A stretch of DNA of 63,953 nt, taken from assembly GCA_017416245.1 (NCBI GenBank), contig JAFQCX010000001.1, positions 1-63,953 of the forward strand. The letters are read 5' to 3'. Shown one piece after another: positions 22,776 through 31,621 of this stretch; positions within the stretch are counted from its first letter, which is position 1; each line of letters opens with the position of its first letter. The DNA is from Oscillospiraceae bacterium. Its GTDB lineage: Bacteria; Bacillota; Clostridia; Oscillospirales; Oscillospiraceae. The position numbers and the translations under genes are program-made. The notes under the pieces were generated by a model, which had not been told where the DNA came from, ran no database searches, and saw only the letters and a list, made by a program, of their open reading frames with translations.

Positions 22776-25418
22776 TTATTCAACTAATCCGTATTTGACT
22801 TTGATGCGGTCAAGCTTTTCCAGCATAGGTTCAGCGGCGATGAGGATGAAGATAACCGTTGCGGCGGCGTGGATCAGGTCCATTGGTAGTCCGGATACAT
22901 AGTAAGCCTTGAGCATTTCCCAGTTGATTGTTTGTGAATTGTACATCAGCGCAGCGGCGGGATTCATAATGCCGCCGTAGATGATCACTGCTGCAAACGC
23001 ACCGAAGGTAGCCAAACTGCCACGGCTGCGACGCAGGAGACCTTTGCGAAACAGCACACCTGCCAGGAAGCCGATGATACCCATGCTGAACATCTGCCAG
23101 GGCATCCAGGGGCCTTGGGAGAACAATACATTTGACACTATCATGGTCACAGCGCCCACAAGGAATCCGGCCTCACCGCCGAGTGCAACGCCGGAGATGA
23201 TGACCAACGCCAGCACCGGCTTGAACTGGGGCAGCATAAAGAAGGCAGACCGACCCGCGATACCAATAGCGCACAGCACAGCGATGGTCACCAATTCTCT
23301 TGCCTTGGGTTTGCGGCTTTCAAACACTAGGAAAAAGGGCACCATACATTCAATCAGCACCAGCATAGCGGTCACATTGTAATGCTGATTGCCCAGATAC
23401 ATTACACCGGCAAAAATGGTCAGCGGGATGCACAGCACGATCAGCACCGCGGCAACAATCGTGCGTTTGCTGAGTTTTCTCTGTTTAGCAGGAATTTGGA
23501 GCAAAGCAGAAGGAGCGCTTCTTCGACCAATGGATGCGATAAATACTCCCAAAGCAGCAACGAGCACCAGATATAGCGAAAGCTGCTGTTCTCCGGTGGT
23601 GCTGATGCCATCTTTGCCAATGAGTGCAGAAAGGTCTGTGATACTGGTGGCATAGAAGAACACCAGCATTGCAATCACCAGGGATACACCTGCCAAGAGT
23701 TTTCTCCATAGTGGCAGCGGCTTGGGTTTGAAGTTGACCGCCGTTTCCTTCGGTTCGAGCAAGACAGTTGCTTCGGGGATTTCCGGTTCTGCAGGTAGCT
23801 CACCACCGCAGCAGCCGATAATGTCAGCCACAGTCACAGCCTTGGGGATCAAGTGCCGTGCCATGCGGTTAGCCGGGGTGGTGTAGAAGCTGTTGCCGGA
23901 GAAGAACTCACGGGGTGTACCCTCTGCCACGATACTGCCATCAAAAAACAGACCGCACTTGTGGGCATATTCGGCACAGAAGGGTACATCGTGGCTGACC
24001 ATCAGAATGGTTACTCCTTGTGCAACCAACCTGCGCAGGATCAAGGCGAAGGTTACCTTGAACTCTGCGTCAAAACCCTTGGTAGGCTCGTCCAGCAGCA
24101 GAATGTCGGGTGCGGTCAGCAGTACCTTCGCCAAAGCGGTGCGCTGCTGCTCACCACCGGAAATGTCATAGGGATGCCGATCCAGGAATTCCCGCAGACC
24201 GCAAAGCTCTGTGATCCGTGCAACCTCTGCGTCCTGCTTTTCTTTGGGGATCTTCTCGCCCCGGAATACCTCGTACAGATCCTCCCGGACGGTGCGTTTT
24301 ACAAATAGGGTTTGTGGATTCTGGGGCAGGTGTCCAAGCTTGCCTTGTAAACGAACATCGCCACGATAGGCAGACCGCAAGCCGGAGATCACCTTCAGTG
24401 TGGTGGATTTTCCTGCACCGTTGCCGCCCAGGATGGCATAGAACTCGCCCTTGCGCAGCTTCAAAGAAAAGCCTTTCACTACATCCGGGCTATCCTTTTC
24501 GTAGCGGAACCACAAATCATCACATTCCAGCGTTACATCCTCTGGGTACACCGGGGGATCTTTTACGGCCAGAGGGAGAAGCGATTGTTCCTCTACGCGT
24601 TGAGAAAGGAAACTGCTGCCGTCACGGACGGTCATGGGGCAATCCAGCTTCGTTTCCACCGCTGCCCACACCCGCATAGCGGTGGGCATAGCCAGAAACA
24701 TTCCGCTGCCCTTATCCTTTAACTGCAAGCCTACATTCTCCGGCTTGTCATCGCAGATAATAGCGCCCTCATCCATGACAATAACACGAGTAGCAAAGGG
24801 AAAGGCCTCCTCCAAACGATGCTCCGTCAAAATGATGGTCGTACCTAGTTCTCGATTGATCTTGCCCAACAGAGCCAGGAAATCAGCGGCGGCAATGGGG
24901 TCAAGCTGTGCGGTCGGCTCGTCCAGCACCAGCACACCCGGCTGCATCGCCATAACCGATGCAAGGCTTAGCAGCTGCTTCTGTCCGCCGGACAGCTCCG
25001 TGACATTCTTATAAAACCAATTCTCAATGCCAAAGAATGCGGCAATTTCCGCAACCCGGCGGCGAATGGTGGGGGTATCGTAGCCTAAACTCTCCAGGCC
25101 AAAGGCAAGTTCGTGCCAAACCTTATCGGTGACTACCTGGTTTTCCGGGGATTGGAGGACGTAGCCGATTTGCTGTGCCTGCTCCCGTTGGGAAAGTTCA
25201 GACAACAGCGTACCTTGATAGCGAATCTCACCGGAGAATAGTCCATGGGGTGTCAGACAGGATTTTAAGTGCCGCAAAAGGGTGGATTTGCCACAGCCGG
25301 AGGGGCCACAGAGGATCACGAACTCGCCCTGTTGAACTGTGAATGAGATATTGCAAAGGGCCTTTTTCTCGCCCTCCGGGTATGTAAAATCTACATTTTT
25401 GAATGAATAGCTTTCCAT
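22776..25418 (-). CDS. Fused ECF transporter: two ATPases plus S component (probable cobalamin)
   Basis: An 880-aa polypeptide joining three normally separate subunits. ATPase 1 has Walker A GPSGCGKST (about 38-46), signature LSGGQKQ (about 142) and VLVLDEPTAQLDP. ATPase 2 has GGNGAGKST (about 331-339), ISGGEQQ (about 420) and ILLLDEPTKGFD. From about 571 to the end comes a polytopic S-component domain with the stretch SGVALGGEAGFLVGA followed by SQGPWMPWQMFSMGIIGFLA. This resembles the CbrT-type S components proposed or shown for vitamin B12. GGAG precedes the ATG at MESYSF, which overlaps ecfT by 28 bases. The cobalamin substrate is inferred from the operon and riboswitches. Confidence 0.9.
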   Translation of the reverse strand: MESYSFKNVDFTYPEGEKKALCNISFTVQQGEFVILCGPSGCGKSTLLRHLKSCLTPHGLFSGEIRYQGTLLSELSQREQAQQIGYVLQSPENQVVTDKVWHELAFGLESLGYDTPTIRRRVAEIAAFFGIENWFYKNVTELSGGQKQLLSLASVMAMQPGVLVLDEPTAQLDPIAAADFLALLGKINRELGTTIILTEHRLEEAFPFATRVIVMDEGAIICDDKPENVGLQLKDKGSGMFLAMPTAMRVWAAVETKLDCPMTVRDGSSFLSQRVEEQSLLPLAVKDPPVYPEDVTLECDDLWFRYEKDSPDVVKGFSLKLRKGEFYAILGGNGAGKSTTLKVISGLRSAYRGDVRLQGKLGHLPQNPQTLFVKRTVREDLYEVFRGEKIPKEKQDAEVARITELCGLREFLDRHPYDISGGEQQRTALAKVLLTAPDILLLDEPTKGFDAEFKVTFALILRRLVAQGVTILMVSHDVPFCAEYAHKCGLFFDGSIVAEGTPREFFSGNSFYTTPANRMARHLIPKAVTVADIIGCCGGELPAEPEIPEATVLLEPKETAVNFKPKPLPLWRKLLAGVSLVIAMLVFFYATSITDLSALIGKDGISTTGEQQLSLYLVLVAALGVFIASIGRRSAPSALLQIPAKQRKLSKRTIVAAVLIVLCIPLTIFAGVMYLGNQHYNVTAMLVLIECMVPFFLVFESRKPKARELVTIAVLCAIGIAGRSAFFMLPQFKPVLALVIISGVALGGEAGFLVGAVTMIVSNVLFSQGPWMPWQMFSMGIIGFLAGVLFRKGLLRRSRGSLATFGAFAAVIIYGGIMNPAAALMYNSQTINWEMLKAYYVSGLPMDLIHAAATVIFILIAAEPMLEKLDRIKVKYGLVE

Positions 25419-26281
25419 TTTCTCTCCTCTAAGTAGTTCAACACCACGGGCATCAAACACAGAATCAAATATACAAACTGAAAAGAAAGGGTTACAGAGT
25501 TCAAGCCAATATAGCGGATGCTGGGGAAATACCGGAATCCAAAGGCAGTCACGATCATACCTGCCAGCAGATAAAAGCCACAGAAACCCAAGTAGAGCAG
25601 CGCCATCTTATCCCGGTCATCAAAGCGGTAGATAGAAAAGGCGGTGCGGCCTTTCAGACCGTAACCCCGGCTTTTCATGCTGTCGGCGGTTTCAATGGCA
25701 TTTTCCAATGCCCAGGTGACCATGATGGATAGCACGGTAATGGCGATCTTCGTTCGGTGCCAAAGAGAGCCCTGCGAAATATCTCTGCCGATGCTCCGCT
25801 GAGCATCCACCACCGAATCCATCTGCGCCTTAAACTTTGGGATAAACCGCAGGGTCATACTCAAAACCAAAGACATCGCCGGGATGATGCGACCAAAGAG
25901 ATAGATAAACTTGTCGGAGGTAATGACCCGGTTAAAGTTCAGAAACCAGAGCATCACGGTAGCGATCATCACACCGGCAGACAGACCGTAAAGGATGCTC
26001 TCCAAGGTCAGCGGATTTCCTGTGGGGAAATACATCAAAATGGTGATACCCTCATGGCTGAAAGCAGGATTCATAAATGCCGTCAGCAGCATAATAGGCA
26101 GACACCATTTGAGGGTGAACAGCACCGCCTTTTTCCCTTCCGCCTGCACAGCATAAAGACAAGCGCAGATAAGAGATATCCCTTGCGCCAAAGGGTGATT
26201 CAACGCCATGGAGAAGCCAATCACCAAAGTAAAATACAGAAAGTTTACCAAGGGATGGTACTTTGAAAAACGATCAACCAT
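25391..26281 (-). CDS. ecfT: ECF transporter transmembrane protein EcfT
   Basis: A 296-aa transmembrane coupling subunit with about six hydrophobic helices and the two cytosolic coupling motifs. These are AQRSIGRDISQG (first ARG-like site) and ADSMKSRGYGLKGRT, the classic SRGYG motif, at about residues 190-206. The start MVDRFSKYHPLVNF is typical. Its ATG follows the lipoprotein stop by two bases, and it overlaps the fused ATPase gene downstream, so all are one translational unit. It transmits ATP hydrolysis to the S component. Confidence 0.93.
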   Translation of the reverse strand: MVDRFSKYHPLVNFLYFTLVIGFSMALNHPLAQGISLICACLYAVQAEGKKAVLFTLKWCLPIMLLTAFMNPAFSHEGITILMYFPTGNPLTLESILYGLSAGVMIATVMLWFLNFNRVITSDKFIYLFGRIIPAMSLVLSMTLRFIPKFKAQMDSVVDAQRSIGRDISQGSLWHRTKIAITVLSIMVTWALENAIETADSMKSRGYGLKGRTAFSIYRFDDRDKMALLYLGFCGFYLLAGMIVTAFGFRYFPSIRYIGLNSVTLSFQFVYLILCLMPVVLNYLEERKWKAIHSKM

Positions 26282-26283
26282 AC

Positions 26284-27474
26284 TCAAAACAGATTCTTTC
26301 CGCCCACATCGTTGCCCAGATCGCAGGTGTAGCGCCACTCTACTACATCGCCGTCTTGCAGCTGATAGCGGGAACAGCCGTAGTTGGGATACCAGCCGTT
26401 GACCCGGTACATCCAACCGGAGAGTGCGCCGCAATCAAATTCGTACAGATTGTGGATGCCTTCGATGTAAGCACTATTGTAGATGGGCGTCCAGGAGGAC
26501 TCCAAGTGGATGCCCTTTTCTTTGCAGACCCGCTGCAGCACATTGAACACAGATTCTCCCTCATAGAAGCTGACGGTTGTCTTTGCCAGGATCGTACCTC
26601 CGGAGGGGACCTTTTCCAGCTTGTCGGGGTCTAACTGATCCAGATTATTCAAAATAGTGGAACACTCAATGGAGAAGGTACAAGTATAGGTTTTACCCTT
26701 GTCTACATCCTGATCTTCCGGCTCCACCGGCTTGGGTTTGCCTTCCGGTATTGGATCAGTAAGGTACTGATCCTTGCCCTGCGTTTCCTTCGGCTTAGTA
26801 GGTTCGGTAGTTTCTTCCGGCTCAGTAGCTACAGTCATCGGAACCGTTTCCGTTTCAGGTTCGGTAGGTGCGGTAGTAGGAACAGTTTCCTCCTTCGGTT
26901 TGGTGGGTGCAGTGGTAGAGTCAACCGAAGCTTCCGGCACAGAAGGCTCTGTGCTATGGGTTGGCGTTTGATCCTGCGGTATGGGATCAGGATGGATAAC
27001 AAAGGTATCCACAGTGCCGTCTAAATTAAGGTTCAGAATCGTGCACTCACTGCCGGTTATAGAGACAGCTGTAAAAGCATTGTTACCTGCATAAGCAGTT
27101 GCGCTTTGAGCATCCCATTGCTCGTCCAAATAGATGGCCAGCGTTGCGGAAAAACCAAAGGCGTGTACTTGCCGCAGAGTAACTTGTATATTACCTTCGG
27201 CGGTTTTACTGATTTGTACGCCGAGATTGATCTCCCGGGCTTGCGCAATGTCGCTGCCAAAGACAGTCCACTCATATCTCAAATCGCCGGATTTGCCAAC
27301 AAAAACGGCGATGGTATTTTCGTTTTTAATTTGGGCAACAGTGCTTTTTGATATCACACCGTCTTCAGGAATTTGCACAGGATCTTTTAAGTTCACGCTG
27401 CCAAAGTTTCCCTGACAGGCAGAAAGGAAAAGCACTGTAGCTATAATCAACAAAATGCAAAGGAATCGTTTCAT
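26284..27474 (-). CDS. DUF4430 lipoprotein, probable extracellular cobalamin-binding protein
   Basis: A 396-aa lipoprotein. The signal peptide ends at the lipobox LSAC with Cys20 as the lipidated residue. A folded N-terminal domain (about 25-160) is followed by a Thr/Pro/Glu linker with repeated TxPTxPE units (about 165-255) and a DUF4430 domain (about 265-390). That domain has the FYEGESVFNVLQRVC and GALSGWMYRVNGWYPNYG blocks and ends near DGDVVEWRYTCDLG. DUF4430 corresponds to the C-terminal beta domain of animal transcobalamin and intrinsic factor. It precedes ecfT by two bases. Delivering cobalamin to the ECF complex is inference from fold and operon. Confidence 0.88.
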   Translation of the reverse strand: MKRFLCILLIIATVLFLSACQGNFGSVNLKDPVQIPEDGVISKSTVAQIKNENTIAVFVGKSGDLRYEWTVFGSDIAQAREINLGVQISKTAEGNIQVTLRQVHAFGFSATLAIYLDEQWDAQSATAYAGNNAFTAVSITGSECTILNLNLDGTVDTFVIHPDPIPQDQTPTHSTEPSVPEASVDSTTAPTKPKEETVPTTAPTEPETETVPMTVATEPEETTEPTKPKETQGKDQYLTDPIPEGKPKPVEPEDQDVDKGKTYTCTFSIECSTILNNLDQLDPDKLEKVPSGGTILAKTTVSFYEGESVFNVLQRVCKEKGIHLESSWTPIYNSAYIEGIHNLYEFDCGALSGWMYRVNGWYPNYGCSRYQLQDGDVVEWRYTCDLGNDVGGKNLF

Positions 27475-27490
27475 AGTTCTCTCCAATCAC

Positions 27491-27543
27491 AAATCCAGTA
27501 CTTTGGATTTGTATGCAGGTGGCAGGACAAGCCTGCCACCTGC
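27491..27543 (-). promoter_or_regulatory. Intercistronic double hairpin between receptor and transporter genes
   Basis: A 12-bp perfect stem GCAGGTGGCAGG (27515-27526 with 27532-27543) and a 6-bp AAATCC/GGATTT hairpin lie between the sortase-anchored gene and the lipoprotein gene. No U tract follows, so it is more likely an RNA-stability or attenuation element than a full terminator. It could set a higher level of the surface protein than of the transporter. Confidence 0.6.
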
Positions 27544-27549
27544 GGAATA

Positions 27550-30500
27550 TTATTTTACGTATTTTTTCTTGCTCAGTGTCAAAACTGCCATGCAAGCGAC
27601 AGAAATGACCATCAAGCTTGCACAAAGAGTAATCGGGGTATTGTCACCAGTCTTAGGATTGCTGGGGGTTACCGTAACTGCAGTATCCGTATACACAAGT
27701 GCATAGGTAGAGAAGCAATCGGTCTGGAAGGACAGCTTGCCGGTTGTTGCATCATAAGCCGTATCCAAAACATCTGTCTTGCCATCGTGTATGCGAATCA
27801 CCTTGTAGGTACGGTTCACTTTGGAATCTGTATTGCGGAGATTTTCGGGCACAACCACGGTGACGGTAACCTCGCCGTTGGTTTCGGTGATCTTCACAGG
27901 CTCAGCGTTACCCAGTTTCTTGGACAGGGTAATATCCAGATACAGGCCTACGGTATTCTTATCAAGGGATTTTTCAATCAGCGCCTTGTCTGCAGCAGAA
28001 ACATTTAGACCGATATCATCCACAGACAATTCGATACTGATGTTCACGCCGGCTGCTACCTGCTTTTCTTCTTCCTGAGTCAGCAGCTTATCGACAAGCT
28101 CTGTTGCAGGAATATCCAGCGCGCCGGTATAGGCATTTTCCTTTGTATCGGTGGTATTTTCCACCTTGCCTGCCCCGGTATTATTGCTGCGGAGAATTAC
28201 GTCGCTCATATTGTACAAGGTGGTTTTTCCTTCCTTAAAGCGGAAATAGGAAACCAAGGCATACTGGCCCTGTTCGGTGGCCATACCATTAACACCACTA
28301 TTGGGAACATGGGCAAAGCCGCCGTCTTCTACAGCAAATAAGCACATTGCATCTAAGACAGAAACGCCGTTCTTAACAAACCGGGGATCTGTCTCAGGGT
28401 CAATGCCCAATGCAGTCAGCGCCACCACCACCTGCGCGCAGGATTCTGTACAGACACCGTCTACAGCGCCGAAACCGCCGTTTGCCATCTGCTTGTTGCT
28501 CAGGCAGGTCAGCGCCTTATCCACAGCTGTCTTTACTGCATCGTTTGTTTTGTAGTAAGGAGCCAGCGCCTGAATAGCCATACCGGTCATATCCGGGTCC
28601 GCTGCCCGATTGGCAAGGTCCCAACCGCCGTCAGCAAGTTGCTTTTCCAGAATATAGGCTATCAGCTTTTCCCGGGTTGCCTGTTCGGTAGCGTTGGGGT
28701 TAATGGGAATTTCATAGTTGTGGGAATCAAAGGCGATCAACGCCCAGATAGGACCGTTGACACCCTGCTTGGGAATGTAAGTCATATCTGTCAGACCCAT
28801 CAGCAGGTTATGGCCATCTACATTGGTCACATCGTAACCGGCGGCGGTCAGAGCAAGAATAATACGGGAATTTTCCGTGCTTTTAGATCTGTGAAGCTGC
28901 TCCTTGTCGTTAATTTCTGCTTTCACAAAATCTACAACATTTTTGTAATAACCCTCGGGGCATGCTTGACCAGCACGGATCAGATCAATGACCATCCATT
29001 CGCCACCGGTAGAGCCCACGCCGGGTGTGCCAAGACCTGCAATATACTTACCAGTTGCCTCATAAATTGCCTTATGGTCTGCCTTAGCCGCATGCTTGTA
29101 AAGCTCTGTTAACGCGCTTTCTGCTGCGGTCAAAACTGTGACATTGTCAACCAGCGCCTTCTGGGTATCGGTCAAAGCATCAAAAGCAGCGCGGGCATCA
29201 TCAATCTTCTTTCCGGAGAAAACTGTTACCGTCCCAATGGTTGCAATTTGTTCTTCAACGGCGTCTGCTGCAGCCTGGTCTGCTGCAGCCTGGGCAGCGG
29301 CATCCTTTAACTGCTGCAATTTTTCTTCTGCAGTGGTCAGCGCGGCATAGTTGGAAACCATTGCCTTGCGAGTATCGTTCAGGGCATCGTAGGCTTCTCT
29401 TGCTGCAGTAATTGCAGCTTCCTTGGTCAAGTCCACGGAGCCAATGGAGGTGATCAAAGCTTCTACCTCATCGGCAGCCTCCCGGTCTCCCAACAAGGTG
29501 TTGTAGGTTTCCTGGGCTTCTTCCAGCAGTTCTGTCACCTCAAAATAGGCAAGAACCTCTTTTTCCATATCGGACAAGGCTTCGTAAAGTGCAGTCGCGT
29601 TACGGATCGCTTCGCCGCTTTCCAGGGTGATTTCCCCGTTGTCATAAATTGCAAAAATGGCATCCATTGCGTCTAAAGCATTGTCCGTCAGCAGAACAGG
29701 CTTGATATCCCAGCTGCCGGCAGTGTTATAAGCACTCTCTGATCCCAATTGGAGATAGAATTCAATGTATTCCTTACCGGTATCCTCGTCAGTATAACCA
29801 AAGCCGTAACCGGTCCAGCAATCGTTGCCAAGATCCCAATCCACATAGCCATCACCGGGATCATCGGCAAAGTAATTCTCACCGTTTACATTCCAGCCAA
29901 TCACATTGCTGTCTGTGTAGAAATCCACATAGAGGATGTACTGGTCATAGTCTGCCACAGAAAAGCCGAATTTGACGTTATCACCCGCCTCGCAGGTGTC
30001 GTCCAGGTATGCAAAATCGGCCTCGTTCAGATTGTAGGCGATCATACCGCCATCATAAATAGGAGCGGTCAGATCACTCAAATCCAAGTTAAACTCCAGG
30101 TCAGGCACATTTACAGTAGCAAACGCCGGCGAAGAAACAACGCAGGGTTCACCGGTGCTGAAATAGGAATCGCACCAGTCATGCATACCTTCTGTTCCCT
30201 GTCCGCCGTTCACCCAAAGGTAATAGGTGCCGGGATCGGTGAAGGTAATGGACGCGCAGCCATCCGCATCGGTCGTAACACTGCCTATTTCATCGTAAAG
30301 GGTCGTGCCGTAGTAAACGGTGCAATCGGGAATATCAAGAAATGCAGTGGAATAGTCGCCACCCATACTTGCGCCGCCCTTAATCAGCTTGATATTAGTG
30401 GCATCTCCTGCCTGGGCAGTATAGGTATGGGTGATTTCGTCGTTTTCATCAGCAAAATACTGGAACCCAAAGGCTTCATCTCCATAAAAGCCCCAACAGC

Positions 30501-31011
30501 TATATCCGGCAAGGTCAATAAAATCACCGGGCTGTAAAACGATGTGATCTGATGTAGCGCCCCAACTCTCACTCTCCAGAGGATACGCACCATTTAAGTA
30601 ATAGTTCAGGTTTTCGTCCTGTCCAAACAGACCGCCTGCAAAGTAGGTGCTTCCAGGCGTGCCTGAGAAATTAACCTCGCTCCAGCTGCCACCATAGAGA
30701 TTTTCGTGTGCATAAATGATCAGATGCAGCGCAGTGATTTCATAACTTCCGTCGCCATCTGCATCATACAGATAGTCTGCCAAACCATACGCATCCAGAT
30801 CGATCGTTGCCAGTTCGTCAAAAGAAACCGGGACATACGCCATAGGCTTGCCGGTTTGATCATTTTTATATATGCCATTAAAGCTTACGGACATATATAC
30901 TGTACCTTCCTGCAACACTTCCACATTCGTTGCCAGGGCAACTGCAGGCAGCAGACCCAGCACCATCACAACTGCCAGGATCATACTCAAAAGTTTCTTG
31001 GTAATTCGCAT
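27550..31011 (-). CDS. Sortase-anchored transcobalamin-like surface protein, 1153 aa
   Basis: The signal peptide covers about 1-27. N-terminal beta domains (about 30-300) include an Ig-like part with DPGTYYLWVNGG and a DUF4430-like stretch. A further beta domain (about 305-440) and three helical repeats (about 450-640, unit YDALTDTQKALV-like) form a stalk. Residues about 650-930 are a prenyltransferase/squalene-oxidase-type alpha/alpha barrel with paired ADGGWDL and NGGFGAV motifs, the fold of the large domain of intrinsic factor. A C-terminal beta domain precedes NPKTG (1118-1122), a hydrophobic helix and KKKYVK, a cell-wall sorting signal. It is the largest product behind two cobalamin riboswitches. 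B12 binding is inference. Confidence 0.87.
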   Translation of the reverse strand: MRITKKLLSMILAVVMVLGLLPAVALATNVEVLQEGTVYMSVSFNGIYKNDQTGKPMAYVPVSFDELATIDLDAYGLADYLYDADGDGSYEITALHLIIYAHENLYGGSWSEVNFSGTPGSTYFAGGLFGQDENLNYYLNGAYPLESESWGATSDHIVLQPGDFIDLAGYSCWGFYGDEAFGFQYFADENDEITHTYTAQAGDATNIKLIKGGASMGGDYSTAFLDIPDCTVYYGTTLYDEIGSVTTDADGCASITFTDPGTYYLWVNGGQGTEGMHDWCDSYFSTGEPCVVSSPAFATVNVPDLEFNLDLSDLTAPIYDGGMIAYNLNEADFAYLDDTCEAGDNVKFGFSVADYDQYILYVDFYTDSNVIGWNVNGENYFADDPGDGYVDWDLGNDCWTGYGFGYTDEDTGKEYIEFYLQLGSESAYNTAGSWDIKPVLLTDNALDAMDAIFAIYDNGEITLESGEAIRNATALYEALSDMEKEVLAYFEVTELLEEAQETYNTLLGDREAADEVEALITSIGSVDLTKEAAITAAREAYDALNDTRKAMVSNYAALTTAEEKLQQLKDAAAQAAADQAAADAVEEQIATIGTVTVFSGKKIDDARAAFDALTDTQKALVDNVTVLTAAESALTELYKHAAKADHKAIYEATGKYIAGLGTPGVGSTGGEWMVIDLIRAGQACPEGYYKNVVDFVKAEINDKEQLHRSKSTENSRIILALTAAGYDVTNVDGHNLLMGLTDMTYIPKQGVNGPIWALIAFDSHNYEIPINPNATEQATREKLIAYILEKQLADGGWDLANRAADPDMTGMAIQALAPYYKTNDAVKTAVDKALTCLSNKQMANGGFGAVDGVCTESCAQVVVALTALGIDPETDPRFVKNGVSVLDAMCLFAVEDGGFAHVPNSGVNGMATEQGQYALVSYFRFKEGKTTLYNMSDVILRSNNTGAGKVENTTDTKENAYTGALDIPATELVDKLLTQEEEKQVAAGVNISIELSVDDIGLNVSAADKALIEKSLDKNTVGLYLDITLSKKLGNAEPVKITETNGEVTVTVVVPENLRNTDSKVNRTYKVIRIHDGKTDVLDTAYDATTGKLSFQTDCFSTYALVYTDTAVTVTPSNPKTGDNTPITLCASLMVISVACMAVLTLSKKKYVK

Positions 31012-31027
31012 TTCAGTTCGTCCTTTC

Positions 31028-31228
31028 TTACTGCGATTCGCTTACTTTCTTTTCCTTGGGCTGTTTCAGCCCGGCAGACTCCAACGCACGGGGCCACGGC
31101 CCAAGGTAAGCCTTGATTTGGGCGCAAGCAGCATTGTCGAAGTCTTTTTTTGTAGGGAGCCTTCCAAGCTCCGCAAACTTTTGTCGCAGAAGGTCCTCCG
31201 CCCAGGTCTTCTTTTCTTCCGGTGTCAC
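31028..31228 (-). CDS. Homing-endonuclease-associated-repeat miniprotein, 66 aa
   Basis: This small basic protein lies between the second riboswitch terminator and the surface-protein gene. It contains one HNH_repeat-type unit (FAELGRLPTKKDFDN through YLGPWPRALESAGLK, about residues 16-52), the helical repeat found beside homing endonucleases and in small proteins. No nuclease motif is present. I prefer the GTG start (TPEEKKTWAED next) because GGGAGG lies 7 bases upstream; an ATG two codons earlier lies too close to it. Seventeen bases separate it from the next start codon. A regulatory or nucleic-acid-binding role is a guess. Confidence 0.7.
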   Translation of the reverse strand: MTPEEKKTWAEDLLRQKFAELGRLPTKKDFDNAACAQIKAYLGPWPRALESAGLKQPKEKKVSESQ

Positions 31229-31274
31229 TTGCATCCCTCCCTTACTGTTTTGTGGTTCTCCCGCAAACAAAAAA

Positions 31275-31317
31275 GTGCAACCCATTTATCCTCAAGTACG
31301 GATAAATTAGGTTACAC
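31275..31317 (-). terminator. Riboswitch-controlled terminator 2
   Basis: Read leftward, a long stem GTGTAACCTAATTTATCC/GGATAAATGGGTTGCAC is followed by TTTTTT. It lies between the second aptamer and the first coding sequence, the place for a cobalamin-controlled terminator. Confidence 0.85.
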
Positions 31318-31335
31318 TCTCCTGTCAAAGCGTGA

Positions 31336-31460
31336 TAAACCCAATCGACATGGCAGGCTCTCTGACTTATGGCAAACGCCAAACACAGCAATGGACGGTT
31401 GTTCCGGTTTCTCACCGGATCACCTTACCGCATCGATAAGCAATATTCAGTTGGTTTGCG
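31336..31460 (-). promoter_or_regulatory. Cobalamin riboswitch aptamer 2 (promoter-distal, compact)
   Basis: Read leftward, the core CCGGTGAGAAACCGG, then CCGTCCATTGCTGTG and AGTCAGAGAGCCTGCC match the B12-box layout (family consensus GCCACTG and AGTCAGGAtaCCTGCC). AACCAA near 31451-31457 and TTGGGTT near 31338-31345 pair as the closing stem. At about 125 nt it is shorter than the classic type, so it may be a variant class. A separate 9-bp hairpin GTGACCGTC/GACGGTCAC (31465-31520) lies just upstream. Confidence 0.78.
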
Positions 31461-31523
31461 GGCTGTGACCGTCAGGGCAATCAGCAGGTCAAGGGGGATG
31501 AGACCCACACAGACGGTCACAGC

Positions 31524-31562
31524 AAAAAAGCTGCAGCAACCCTATACTGGGCCGCTGCAGCC
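31524..31562 (-). terminator. Riboswitch-controlled terminator 1
   Basis: GCTGCAGC pairs with a second GCTGCAGC across a GGCC/GGGTT-closed loop and is followed leftward by TTTTTT. It lies after the first aptamer and before the second. Confidence 0.8.
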
Positions 31563-31621
31563 GTTTTTTTCCGCAACAAAAAACCACAGGCTCCGTACTT
31601 GCAGACCCTAGTGTTTTTACC

